Of a stretch of 64,000 nt of DNA, positions 50,350 through 59,482 are shown in pieces. Source of the DNA: Actinomycetota bacterium (GTDB lineage: Bacteria; Actinomycetota; Rubrobacteria; Rubrobacterales; Rubrobacteraceae); the NCBI GenBank assembly GCA_902810695.1, contig CADDYV010000009.1:27458-91457 (forward strand), given 5' to 3'. How positions within the stretch are numbered: position 1 is the stretch's first letter; every line of letters starts with the position of its first letter. Made by a program: the position numbers and the translations under genes. The notes beneath the pieces were generated by a model. It ran no database searches. It saw only the letters and a list, made by a program, of their open reading frames with translations, and had not been told where the DNA came from.

Positions 50350-51600
50350 ATGGCTGAGACAATTCTTTTGCAGAACGCTTTCCTGATCGATTGCACCGGC
50401 TCTGAGCCTGTCGAGATAGCATCAGTAGCCATCGAAGGAGAGAGAATACGAGAAGTTATCCCTGGAGTTGTCGCTCATGCAGACAACTACAACAGGGTTA
50501 TAGATTGTCGGGGAAGAACTCTTATGCCAGGGCTCACCGACGCCCACGTCCACATAGGCGCCGTGGATGTCAACATCCTCGATCAGCACCGCAACTACCC
50601 CTCCAACCTGGTGGCCGTGATGATGTCCAAAATCCTTGAGGAGACTCTCCTGCAGGGATTCACCACCGTAAGAGACGCTGGGGGAGCGGATTGGTCCTTC
50701 AAGGCTGCGGTGGAGCGCGGAATCATAAAGGGGCCGAGGCTCCTGGTTAGCAACCAACCACTCTCCCAGACAGGAGGTCATGGAGACAAAAGACGCATAA
50801 GCGAGCTTCACGAACACGCCTTCTACTGTCCCTGTGCGGGGATGAGAGCAGCGGTGTGCGACGGGGTAGAGGGGGTGAGAAAAGCTGCTCGCGAACAGCT
50901 AAGGCTCGGAGCAGATCAGATAAAGGTAATGGCCAGCGGTGGTGCCATGTCCCCAGCCGACGAGCTCTCCGCAACCCAATACTCATTAGGAGAGCTTAGG
51001 GTAGCTGTCGAGGAAGCCAATGCAGCGGGCACCTACGTCATGGCCCACGCCTACAACGACGCCAGCGTCAGGAATTGCATAGAGAGCGGCATACGCTCTG
51101 TTGAGCACGGCAATCTCATAGACCGACAGACGGCCCGCCAGCTAGCAGAGTCGGACGCCTATCTGGTACCCACCCTTGTAACCTACGAGATGCTCTCCGA
51201 AGAGGGGCTGCGCTATGGGGTGCCAAAGGAGAACATCCGCAAGATAGATGAGGCCAGGCAGAGAGGTATAGAGGCTCTGCGCTACGCTTACGAAGCTGGG
51301 GTGAGAATCGCTTCGGGCTCTGATCTGTTGGGGCCTTTGCAGGTGCATAAAGCGCGGGAGCTGGAGATAAAGGCAGGGGTAATGAGCCCGATGGAGGCAC
51401 TGATATCGGCCACCCGGACCAACGCGGAGCTTTTCGGGATACAAGAGGAGATAGGCACCCTTGAGGAGGGCAAGATTGCCGACCTCATCGTCGTGGATGG
51501 CAACCCTCTCGAAGAGATAGCTCTCTTGCAGAAGCAGGAAAACGTCAAGGCGATCATCAAGGGCGGCGAGATCGTCAAGAACACGCTCGCTGAGGTCTAG
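50350..51600 (+). CDS. Amidohydrolase-superfamily enzyme (imidazolonepropionase/prolidase-like)
   Basis: About 416 residues. The metal-dependent hydrolase pattern is clear: CRGRTLMPGLTDAHVHIGAV (His-x-His), GFTTVRDAGGADWSFKAAVE, DQIKVMASGGAMSP with the bridging Lys, MAHAYNDASVRNCIESGIRS, VEHGNLIDRQTARQL, RIASGSDLLGPLQ with the final Asp, and GTLEEGKIADLIVVDGNPLE. The family cleaves cyclic amides, dipeptides or lactams. I take ATG 50350 (MAETILLQNAFLIDC) where homology begins; ATG 50287 would add 21 residues. It is 170 bp from the lactonase gene and may be in the same unit. Confidence 0.85.
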   Translation: MAETILLQNAFLIDCTGSEPVEIASVAIEGERIREVIPGVVAHADNYNRVIDCRGRTLMPGLTDAHVHIGAVDVNILDQHRNYPSNLVAVMMSKILEETLLQGFTTVRDAGGADWSFKAAVERGIIKGPRLLVSNQPLSQTGGHGDKRRISELHEHAFYCPCAGMRAAVCDGVEGVRKAAREQLRLGADQIKVMASGGAMSPADELSATQYSLGELRVAVEEANAAGTYVMAHAYNDASVRNCIESGIRSVEHGNLIDRQTARQLAESDAYLVPTLVTYEMLSEEGLRYGVPKENIRKIDEARQRGIEALRYAYEAGVRIASGSDLLGPLQVHKARELEIKAGVMSPMEALISATRTNAELFGIQEEIGTLEEGKIADLIVVDGNPLEEIALLQKQENVKAIIKGGEIVKNTLAEV

Positions 51601-51826
51601 GGACCGCACACTTGTCGGCAGCGGAACACGGACGAAATCCCGAGCCCGCCAAAAGCTGTACACAGTCCTTCGCCCGAAAGGGCTGCTCAAGCGAAGGAAG
51701 GCACTTACAGCCGCCTCCCGAAGGATCTGGGGAGCATGCCGAAGCGGCTAGAAGAGCGCACTGGCATCCGCGGGCTGTGACGGGATGACTTGCTCGAAAA
51801 CATGGTCCGAGCCGGGGATACCATCC

Positions 51827-52354
51827 TCATCTCCGAGGCCCGTACGACCGGCGAACGTGAGCAGCTACCTTTGAACCCAAAATTAGCAAATCTCGCTTTG
51901 TGCCATCAAGTTCGGCCACCTCCGGAAAGTGCGCCCACCTCTCGAACCCGAAACTCTCAAACAGCCCCACACTCGCCTCGTTGTGGGCAAAGATCCCTGC
52001 GGTGAAGGTCTCTATGCCAAGCTCCGGCGCACGCCTGATAGCTTCCTCTAGAAGCCGCCGTCCGATCCCTTTACCCCTGTGCCCCTCCTCGATGTAAACC
52101 CCGACCTCAACTGTGGCATGGTAGGCAGGACGGCCATCGTAGAAGTCAGAAAGCGAGAGCCAGCCGACTACCTCCCCATTCTCCTCTGCCACCCAGATGG
52201 GACGTCTGTGGGGCTCGTGATCTCGAAACCACGCGTGGCGGCTTTCTAGGGAGACCGGCGCGGTGTCTGCGGTGGAGAGGCGGGTTGGGACTGTTGAATT
52301 GTAGATTTCTACGATGATGGGAAGATCTGCTTCAGTAGCGTTGCGTATGTGCAT
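51827..52354 (-). CDS. GNAT acetyltransferase, phosphinothricin-acetyltransferase-like
   Basis: This 175-residue N-acetyltransferase contains MHIRNATEADLPIIVEIYNS, TVPTRLSTADTAPVSLESRH, WVAEENGEVVGWLSLSDFYD, the CoA loop VYIEEGHRGKGIGRRLLEEA (R-x-x-G-x-G/A) and FTAGIFAHNEASVGLFESFG with the terminal GFERWAHFPEV. This is the Pat/Bar-like subfamily, which acetylates phosphinothricin or methionine sulfone-type amines. A strong AGGAGG lies five bases before the ATG. It stands alone and converges with the amidohydrolase gene. Confidence 0.87.
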   Translation of the reverse strand: MHIRNATEADLPIIVEIYNSTVPTRLSTADTAPVSLESRHAWFRDHEPHRRPIWVAEENGEVVGWLSLSDFYDGRPAYHATVEVGVYIEEGHRGKGIGRRLLEEAIRRAPELGIETFTAGIFAHNEASVGLFESFGFERWAHFPEVAELDGTKRDLLILGSKVAAHVRRSYGPRR

Positions 52355-52573
52355 GGCTACCTCCTCTCACGCATTCCCCGGTCATATTCAGATGATCGCT
52401 GCCAGGCTTCATCATGCAGCCTACACAGTAATCCAAACCTCTTGCCACCCTTGCTCCCGCAATATGCGGGGAACCGTCGCGCTGAAGAGGCGAGAGGCTG
52501 CGGATCTTCGTGTCAACCATTGTTGGTGAGAAAGGGCGAGGGGGAATGTCCCAACGTCCCCGGCTCTTTCACC

Positions 52574-53041
52574 CTATTCCTCGAAAAGCCCTGCGACGAT
52601 GGCTGCGCACCGCTCCAGGGCAGCGCGGTCTTCCTCCGAGAAGGCATCCACTTGCTCGCTCTCGACGTCGAGGGTGCCGACGACCTTCTGGCCCGCACGG
52701 TCCAAAACCGGAACGATGATCTCCGAACGTGTGCTGCTGAAGGCCGTCAGGTAGCGAGTGTCTTCTCTCACGTCACCCACCCCGATGGTCTCTCTTGAGG
52801 CGACAGCCGCGCCGCTCAGGCCCTGGGTTACAGGGAAACGAGGATGGGCCGGCGCGCCGGGGCCGTCGAAGGCGAGGTTTACGATCTCCTCTTGAGTCAC
52901 TTCGTAGAGACCCACCCACCGGTAAGTGCCAACCTGCCGGATTGCCTTCACAACTCCGGTCGCCTTCTGTTGGCGATCCCCGCCGCCATTGAGTTCGCGG
53001 GAGACCTCATCGAGCAAGCGCGACTCATCCATGAGATTCAT
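52574..53041 (-). CDS. GAF-domain protein
   Basis: About 155 residues form a single GAF domain: VVKAIRQVGTYRWVGLYEVT, RFPVTQGLSGAAVASRETIG, GDVREDTRYLTAFSSTRSEI, IVPVLDRAGQKVVGTLDVES and FSEEDRAALERCAAIVAGLF. The overall form recalls free-methionine-(R)-sulfoxide reductases, but the catalytic cysteines of that family are not seen, so it is more likely a small-ligand sensor. I prefer ATG 53041; the frame is open to a TTG at 53110. Confidence 0.75.
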   Translation of the reverse strand: MNLMDESRLLDEVSRELNGGGDRQQKATGVVKAIRQVGTYRWVGLYEVTQEEIVNLAFDGPGAPAHPRFPVTQGLSGAAVASRETIGVGDVREDTRYLTAFSSTRSEIIVPVLDRAGQKVVGTLDVESEQVDAFSEEDRAALERCAAIVAGLFEE

Positions 53042-53096
53042 TGTAGCTATTGGCTGAACGGGAATGTAGCTCGCAAACTCGAGGGATAGGTACAGT

Positions 53097-53270
53097 TTGG
53101 AAGAAGACAACAGAGAGCACTACATAACCGGGGATGATCGCCAGGGAACGGTGGATAGTCAGAAGGCGTACACCCGACAGATCACCAGTTCTGGGATTCG
53201 CTCCGAGCATCTGCGCTACGCCCTCCTCGATCGTAGGGTCGTGCTGCATGCGGTAGCCTTCTACGGCTAA
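53097..53270 (+). CDS. Possible small protein of unknown function
   Basis: An open frame from TTG 53097 to TAA 53270 encodes 57 residues (LEEDNREHYITGDDRQG to VVLHAVAFYG). Codon third positions are moderately G/C-rich as in real genes here, and a purine-rich GAGGGATAGG stands upstream. There is no homology that I recognise and no support from an operon. It occupies most of the gap between the GAF gene and the helicase gene; the rest of that gap shows nothing else I can support. Confidence 0.3.
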   Translation: MEEDNREHYITGDDRQGTVDSQKAYTRQITSSGIRSEHLRYALLDRRVVLHAVAFYG

Positions 53271-53459
53271 AGTTGTGGGCTACTTTGACCGATAAACTAG
53301 AATGTATGAAAGGTGGCGGCGATCTGGGGGCGCTGTGTCGTTCTCCGGGAGGGAAGCAAGCATTCTAAACAGGGACCAGAGAGCAGCATCGCACCAGCTT
53401 GCCCTGGCGGCATACCTTCTCTCGGCACCGGGCGGGGAAAAGGACGACAGGGAGACGGT

Positions 53460-56408
53460 GTGATATCCACCCACTCTCGTTTGAACGCGGAGCAGCTGGA
53501 GGCGGTCGAGCACGCCGGTGGACCGCTGCTGGTGCTAGCCGGACCGGGGACCGGAAAGACCGGGGTGCTGGTGGCGCGCATCGCGCACCTGGTAGCCGAT
53601 AGGGGGGTGAGCCCCGAGCGCATCCTGGCGCTGACCTTCTCCCGCCGGGCAGCCGAGGAGATGCGTGAGCGGGTGAAGAAACACCTTCCACAGGCCGCCT
53701 TCATCGAGGCCCGCACCTTCCACTCCTTCTCTCTGGCTGTGGTTCGCCGTCACTCCAGCTCTTTGGGTCTGCCCTCGGCACCGGAGATCATGCCCACCTC
53801 CGAGCAGTGGGGGCTCATCTCCGAGTTGCTCTCCGGAGAGGACCCGCAGCAGTGGGGCCTCTCTCCCGGAGCCTTCGAGAGGCCCGCGACCATCCGCGAG
53901 GTCTACGACCTGCTGCTGCGCTGCCAGGAATATCTCCTGGAGCCGGAGAAGATGAGGCTCCTGGGCAAGCGGACGAACCGGCCGTATCTGATCCGGGCGG
54001 CGGGAGTGCTCGAGCGCTACCGCTTACGCCTCTCCGAGCTTTCCGAGGTGGACTACGAAGGGGTGGTGCAGCACGCCCTGCGCCTCCTCGAGGACGACAG
54101 CCCGGCCAGGAAGAAACTGACCGCCTCCTACGACCACGTTCTCGTAGACGAGTTCCAGGACACCAACCGCAGCCAGCTCGAGCTCGTCAGGCGCCTCATG
54201 CCTAAAGAGAAGCCTAACGTCTTCTGCGTTGGCGACGACGCACAGAGCATCTACGGCTTCCGCGGGGCGCGCATCGAGAACGTCAGGGAGTTCGAAGAGT
54301 ACTTCCCCGCAGCCAGGACCATACAGCTTAGGACCAACTACCGCTCCGCTTCGGGCATCATCCGGCTCGCCGAGGACGCCATAGCCGGAGACGAGAGCAG
54401 GCCACCTCATGAGGAGCAGCAGGCCGCCTCGATGCAGCCGGGCACCGTCCTCTACGAGATATCCCCGAGCCCGCGCGAGGAGGGGGAGTGGATCGCCGAC
54501 CGCATCGTGGAGCTGAACCGGGTTCGCGGCGTCCCATTCGAAGAGATCGCCATCCTGAGGCGGAGCCTCCTCGACGCCAGGCCTCTGGTGGATGCGCTCG
54601 CCTCCCGCGGGATACCCTTGGACGTCGCCGCCGCGCCGGAGGGCTCCTCGGCCCGCCATCTGGCGCTCCTTCTGGCTGCCTCGGGCGAAGAGAGGGAGGA
54701 TCCGGCCCCCATCCCAGCCTCTCAGGCCCTCACCTCGCTCCTCGTGGGCCTCTCGCCCTCCTCGGCTCGCGCGCTCAGAATGGCAGCCGAGGCCACCGGG
54801 CGCTCGCTCTTCGGTCTGATCCGCTCCGGCGACGCGCCCTCGGGGGTGTCTGCTGAGGAGATGCAGCGCGCCAGGCGGGCTGTGGCGGCGGTGGATGAGG
54901 CCGCCTCGCGCGGGGACTTCCTCGAGAAGTGCGAGGCGCTATGGAAGGGTCTTCCCGGGACGCGCGAGCTCTTCGAGCGGCATTCGCGGGACCCAGAAGC
55001 AGCCCGCGCGCTGCAGGAGACGGCGGCGTTCTTGCGCTCGGCGAGGGCCTACGCCCGGGTGAGCCGCCGACCTGGAGTTGCGGGCTTCTTGCAAGCGTCG
55101 AGGATGGTCCACGATGACTCGGACACCTGGGCTCCCTCCGCGCCGCCGGCCGAGGGAGCGGTGAGGCTACTTACGATCCACGCCTCCAAGGGTCTGGAGT
55201 TCGAAGCCGTCTTCGTGAGCGGTCTCACCGAGGATAGATTCCCGGTGCGCGGTAGGGGTGTGCAGCTTGTGGATGCCGGGCTTCTGGCTACCGGGGTGCC
55301 TACTCCCCGGATCGAGCTTGAGAGAAGGCACCTCTTCGAGGAGAGGAGGCTCCTCTACGTCGCCATAACCCGCGCGAAGACCTACCTGTGTCTCACTGGG
55401 GTCGAGGAGGGCGCAGAAGAGGGGGCAAAGGCTTCGCCTTTCTTGAGGGAGCTCGAAGGACGGCTCGTGGAACTGGCGGAACCCGAACGTGAGCGGAGGT
55501 TCTGGACCTCGCGCGGGGAGGCCGTGGAGGAGCTCAGGCGGGCTGCCCTCGATGCGGACACCACTCTTGAGCAGCGCTTCGCCGCCTGCCGGGCGCTCGT
55601 CGAGCTGGGAGAGAGCCCGGACGGGGAGCCCCCCGCGGGCTGGTGGCCGTACCTGGAGAGGACCGAGGGCGCTCTCCCAGAGCGCAAAGAGCGCCTGGAG
55701 CTCAGGTCGTGGGAGCTGCTCGCGCATCTGGAGTGTCCCAGGCGGGCGTTTCTGGAACGTTTGTCGCCGGGGAAAGGGAGCACGGGACGGATGCGGTTCG
55801 GCGCCGCCTTCAAGGAGGGGTTGGGACGCTACCTCGCAGGCGAGCATGACTCGCTGGAGGAGGCGGTGCTGAGAGCGATCGGAGATAAGGACTTCGGCGG
55901 ACCGGCCCTTGACGAGTACTGGATGAGGCAGACCAGGGAGGCTCTGGCCTCCTGTGAGGCGTGGGCCGCCGGGGTGCGCCAGGCGCTTGTCTCTGGCGAA
56001 GGGCAGTGGGCGCTGGAGTTCGGCGAGCACCGCGTGGAGGGCAGACACGGTCCTCTCATCGAGAGCGAGGGAGAGCGCATCGTCCTGCGCGTCTCGACGA
56101 GCAAAAATCCCGCGTCGAAAGCCGAGGCTGCAGAAGATCCTCAACTTGCCCTGCAGGCGCTAGGGGCGAGGGCCGACGGGGCGAAGTTCGTCTACCCGCG
56201 CAAGCTCTCCTATGGCAAGCCCGCAGAGCGGTCCCTGAGCACGGACGAAGGCCGGAAGGAGAGGTTCGAACAGGGGATCCGAAGGGCGCTTGCGGAGATG
56301 GCGGCGGGGGATATCCCGGCCCGCCCGAGGAATATCGGCCTGTGCGAGAGTTGTGCCTTCAGGATCACCTGCCCGCTTCACCTGGAGGAGGAGCCGTGGT
56401 CCGGCTGA
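53460..56408 (+). CDS. UvrD-type helicase with Fe-S nuclease-like domain (AdnA-like)
   Basis: This 982-residue SF1A helicase has every motor motif: Q-motif LNAEQLEAVEHAGG, Walker A LAGPGTGKTG, LTFSRRAAEEMRERV, Walker B VLVDEFQDTNRSQLELVRR, VGDDAQSIYGFRGARIE, LRTNYRS, LLTIHASKGLEFEAVFVSG and LLYVAITRAKTYL. The C-terminal part keeps the nuclease-type iron-sulfur cysteines (ECPRRAFLE and CESCAFRITCPLH). The place of the catalytic D-x-K is IVLRVSTSKNPASKAEAA, so the nuclease is probably inactive. I take GTG 53460 (MISTHSRLN) with AGGGAG upstream, not the earlier ATG. It overlaps the second helicase gene. The pair resembles mycobacterial AdnAB, which resects DNA double-strand breaks. Confidence 0.85.
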   Translation: MISTHSRLNAEQLEAVEHAGGPLLVLAGPGTGKTGVLVARIAHLVADRGVSPERILALTFSRRAAEEMRERVKKHLPQAAFIEARTFHSFSLAVVRRHSSSLGLPSAPEIMPTSEQWGLISELLSGEDPQQWGLSPGAFERPATIREVYDLLLRCQEYLLEPEKMRLLGKRTNRPYLIRAAGVLERYRLRLSELSEVDYEGVVQHALRLLEDDSPARKKLTASYDHVLVDEFQDTNRSQLELVRRLMPKEKPNVFCVGDDAQSIYGFRGARIENVREFEEYFPAARTIQLRTNYRSASGIIRLAEDAIAGDESRPPHEEQQAASMQPGTVLYEISPSPREEGEWIADRIVELNRVRGVPFEEIAILRRSLLDARPLVDALASRGIPLDVAAAPEGSSARHLALLLAASGEEREDPAPIPASQALTSLLVGLSPSSARALRMAAEATGRSLFGLIRSGDAPSGVSAEEMQRARRAVAAVDEAASRGDFLEKCEALWKGLPGTRELFERHSRDPEAARALQETAAFLRSARAYARVSRRPGVAGFLQASRMVHDDSDTWAPSAPPAEGAVRLLTIHASKGLEFEAVFVSGLTEDRFPVRGRGVQLVDAGLLATGVPTPRIELERRHLFEERRLLYVAITRAKTYLCLTGVEEGAEEGAKASPFLRELEGRLVELAEPERERRFWTSRGEAVEELRRAALDADTTLEQRFAACRALVELGESPDGEPPAGWWPYLERTEGALPERKERLELRSWELLAHLECPRRAFLERLSPGKGSTGRMRFGAAFKEGLGRYLAGEHDSLEEAVLRAIGDKDFGGPALDEYWMRQTREALASCEAWAAGVRQALVSGEGQWALEFGEHRVEGRHGPLIESEGERIVLRVSTSKNPASKAEAAEDPQLALQALGARADGAKFVYPRKLSYGKPAERSLSTDEGRKERFEQGIRRALAEMAAGDIPARPRNIGLCESCAFRITCPLHLEEEPWSG

Positions 56409-59400
56409 GGCGCGGTCCCACCCCCGAGCAGCTCGCGGTCGCGCGCCTCAGCGGTGGCCCCGCCAGGGTGCTCGCCGGCGCGGGCTCCGGCAAGACCTAC
56501 ACCATGACAGAGCTCGTGCGCTCGCGGGTGGACGATTATCTGCGTGGCTACGGCGGGACGCCGCCGGAGAAGATCCTGGCGCTCACCTTCACCGTTAAGG
56601 CCGCTGAGGAGATGCGAAAACGGCTGCTCGACGCTCTGGGCAACCAGGCCCTCAAGCTCACCGTCGCCAACTTCCACTCCTACGCGCTGGATATCGTCGA
56701 GGAGAACTCCACGATCCTCGGGCTCGAACCCGACGCCCCGGTGCTGAGGCGCGGAAGAGCCTGGCTGATGCTCATGGACGAGCTTTCGGCGGAGGACCTC
56801 TCGCTGAGATGCCTCGACCTCGCGGACCCGGCGACGGCTGCGGACAAGGCCCTCGTCCTGCTCTCCCACGCGAAGAACGACCTGGTGGACCTCGGGGATC
56901 TGCGGCGCCGCACGGAGGATGACCTGGCGAGGTGCGGCGATAACGAGGAGATACGCCGCTGCTTCGAGGAGCGGCTGGACCTGATCGATCTGGCGGGCAG
57001 GTTCGAGGCGCGCAGAAAAGAGCGCGGGCTCCTGCGCTACGAGGACATGATCGAACTCGGCGCGCGCGTCCTCGCCGATCCCACCGTCGGCCAGCCCTAC
57101 AGGAACCGCTACGACCTGATCGTGGTGGACGAGTTCCAGGACACCAACCCCGCCCAGATGCGCTTCGTCGAGCTCCTGGCGGGTGGAGACCTCGGAAAAG
57201 TCGTGGTCATAGGGGACGACCTGCAGAGCGTCTACGGCTTTACCGGGGCGGAGGTCAGGAACATCCAGAACTTCGAGATCTCTGCCGGGCTCTCCATCGG
57301 GGAGGCAACCTACAGGCTCTCCACCAACTTTCGCTCCGGACGAAGGGTCCTACAGCTCGCCAACCACCTTGCGCGCGAGGTACACCCCGAGAACAGCCCC
57401 GACGAGCCCAAGGTTCTCTTTGCGCGTCCCGATGCCTCCGAAGGTAATATCTCCGCGTTCGTCTCCGCTTCCGACACCGGGGAAGCCAGAGAGATAGCCC
57501 GCCGCATAAAGGCCCTGGTGGAAGACGGCGCTCCGCCCGGCTCGTGCGCCATCCTCATAAGGCGCAACCCCCAGGCCGCTCCCCTGATATCCGCCCTCAC
57601 CGAAGCTGGCTTACCGTGCGAGATAGCGGACGCGGGCGATCTGCTCTCCCGCCCCGAGATAACCCTCCTCACGTCCTACCTGCGGATCGTCGCAAACCTC
57701 CAGCGGGCCCGCAAGCAGACGCTGAACGCGCTCCTCAGGCACCCTGTTCTGCTCGACGAGAACGATCTGAGGTCAGCCCTCGAGTGCCCGGGCGGACTCG
57801 AGGCGGCGCTCACCCGACCAGAAGACGTGCCCCGCCTCTCCAGGGAGGGCGCCGGAAGGCTAAGGCACTTCGCTGACATTCTGGACGCGCTTGAGCAAGA
57901 GCTCGGCATAGCCGACTCTTTAGGCTCCTTCGTCGAGCGTGCGATAGAGGTGGTGGGCCTCGGGCACGAGCTTAGGTCCTCCCCCAGGTTCGAGGCGCGG
58001 GTGGCGCTGCAATACCTCTCGATGTTCTGCGAGGTGGCGCGCGAGTTCGGCGACGTTCGGCATCTCGAGGAGTTTTTGCGCTACCTCGAAGTCGTCTCCG
58101 CATCCAGCGCCGCGGAATTCTCGCTGCCGCCCTCCGGGCACGCCGAGGCGGTCAGGATACTCACCGTCCACAAGGCCAAGGGTCTCGAGTTCGACCACGT
58201 CTTCGTGCCGGGCCTCTCGGAAGGAGTGTTCCCCTCTGGACGGAGCCCCGACTCCGCGCTGGAGAAGGCCAGCGCCCTGCCCCCGCCCATGAAGCTCGAC
58301 CCGGACCCCGATATCGCCGCGGCCTACGATGCCCTCGACAGGGATGAGATGAAGAAGCTCCTCAAACAAGCGGCACACGAGGAGGAAGGCAGGCTCTTCT
58401 ACGTCGCCACGACCAGGGCCGCCCGGTCGCTCACTTTGAGCCGCGCTCACTACTACGGGGAGAACAAGAATCCCAAGAAGCCGAGCCCCTTCTGGGAACT
58501 TCTGCAGGATGCGCCGAAGGTGTGCGCCATCTCGTTTGCCCCAGAGCCGGAGGTCCCCGATAGCAACCCCAACACCGGAGAGCTGGTCGAGAAGGAGAGG
58601 CGTTCTCCCGATCGCTGGCCTGTAGAGGCCATGGCGAGGGCTGATGACCCGGAGGTCGCGCAGAGACTCGGCGTCTCCGGCTGGGAAGAGGAGCTTGCGG
58701 CGCTCAAACGCGATGTGCGCAGCATCCCGGAGAAGCCCCGTCCCGAGCATATACTGCCCGTCCCGGAGACCCACTCTCCCACCTCCCTGATGACCCTGGA
58801 GACGTGCCCCCGGCGCTACTACTACACCCATGTGTTCCCGATCCCGGACACAAGGCGGCAGATGGAGCAGGCCCAGGACTACGGCAGCGCCTTCCATGCC
58901 TGGGTCGAGGGCGGCATGCAGGGCGAACCCCCGCAGCACCGAGCAGGAAGCCAGCATGATGGAGCGGAACGGTCCGCACACTATCCCAGAGACACCGAGT
59001 ACGGGCGCAAGGTCGTGGAGTACCCGCTGCATGAAGGTCCCGAACCGCCGGAGCGAGGCCCGGCGCGAATGGCCGAGGTTCCGTTCACGCTCTCCCTGGA
59101 GGGGAGCGATATCCGCGGGAGGATAGACGCCATCTTTATCGAAGAGGATGGCACCGTTCACCTGGTTGACTGGAAGACGGGCGGGCCGGACGAGGAGTAC
59201 GCAAGGCGTTTGCAGCTCCCGCTATACGCGCTTGCAGCGAACAAGCTCTGGGGTATCGAGCCGGAGCGGATGCGGATCGCGTACGTGTTCCCCGGCGGCG
59301 ATATCGTGGGAAGCGAGGTAGGGGAGGACCTTCTGCGAGAAACCGAAGGCCGGGTGCGGGAGGCTCTGGCGCGGATAAGGAGCGGCCGGTTCGAGCCGAC

Positions 59401-59482
59401 TCCCTCGCGTTACGCGTGTTCGTCGTGCCCGGTGATGGGGATCATGATTGCCGGATGCCCGGCGGAGGTGCCGCAGGAGTGA
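56396..59482 (+). CDS. UvrD-type helicase-nuclease (AdnB-like)
   Basis: The product is 1028 residues, with a complete SF1A motor: PTPEQLAVARLSGG, VLAGAGSGKTYTM, LTFTVKAAEEMRKRLLDAL, LIVVDEFQDTNPAQMRFVEL, VIGDDLQSVYGFTGAEVRNI, LSTNFRSGRRVL, ILTVHKAKGLEFDHVFVPGL and RLFYVATTRAARSL. At the C-terminus is an intact RecB-type nuclease: RGRIDAIFIEEDGTVHLVDW then KTGGPDEEYARRLQLPLYAL, with the Cys set TCPRRYYY and CSSCPVMGIMIAGC for an iron-sulfur cluster. GTG 56396 follows GGAGGAG and overlaps the preceding stop; the longer upstream frame is a shadow. It is the likely cutting subunit of the pair. Confidence 0.87.
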   Translation: MVRLRRGPTPEQLAVARLSGGPARVLAGAGSGKTYTMTELVRSRVDDYLRGYGGTPPEKILALTFTVKAAEEMRKRLLDALGNQALKLTVANFHSYALDIVEENSTILGLEPDAPVLRRGRAWLMLMDELSAEDLSLRCLDLADPATAADKALVLLSHAKNDLVDLGDLRRRTEDDLARCGDNEEIRRCFEERLDLIDLAGRFEARRKERGLLRYEDMIELGARVLADPTVGQPYRNRYDLIVVDEFQDTNPAQMRFVELLAGGDLGKVVVIGDDLQSVYGFTGAEVRNIQNFEISAGLSIGEATYRLSTNFRSGRRVLQLANHLAREVHPENSPDEPKVLFARPDASEGNISAFVSASDTGEAREIARRIKALVEDGAPPGSCAILIRRNPQAAPLISALTEAGLPCEIADAGDLLSRPEITLLTSYLRIVANLQRARKQTLNALLRHPVLLDENDLRSALECPGGLEAALTRPEDVPRLSREGAGRLRHFADILDALEQELGIADSLGSFVERAIEVVGLGHELRSSPRFEARVALQYLSMFCEVAREFGDVRHLEEFLRYLEVVSASSAAEFSLPPSGHAEAVRILTVHKAKGLEFDHVFVPGLSEGVFPSGRSPDSALEKASALPPPMKLDPDPDIAAAYDALDRDEMKKLLKQAAHEEEGRLFYVATTRAARSLTLSRAHYYGENKNPKKPSPFWELLQDAPKVCAISFAPEPEVPDSNPNTGELVEKERRSPDRWPVEAMARADDPEVAQRLGVSGWEEELAALKRDVRSIPEKPRPEHILPVPETHSPTSLMTLETCPRRYYYTHVFPIPDTRRQMEQAQDYGSAFHAWVEGGMQGEPPQHRAGSQHDGAERSAHYPRDTEYGRKVVEYPLHEGPEPPERGPARMAEVPFTLSLEGSDIRGRIDAIFIEEDGTVHLVDWKTGGPDEEYARRLQLPLYALAANKLWGIEPERMRIAYVFPGGDIVGSEVGEDLLRETEGRVREALARIRSGRFEPTPSRYACSSCPVMGIMIAGCPAEVPQE

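Noticed and set aside
51601..51826. Possible gene remnant after the amidohydrolase gene
   Set aside because: A short stretch (KDLGSMPKRLEERTGIRGL) looks protein-like but is too short and matches no family that I can name.
53313..53459. Longer N-terminus for the first helicase gene
   Set aside because: The added 49 residues show no helicase homology, and GTG 53460 has a good ribosome site close to the Q-motif.
55961..56395. Extension of the second helicase gene upstream of 56396
   Set aside because: The extension is an Arg/Gly-rich shadow of the first helicase; family homology begins at LRRGPTPEQ.
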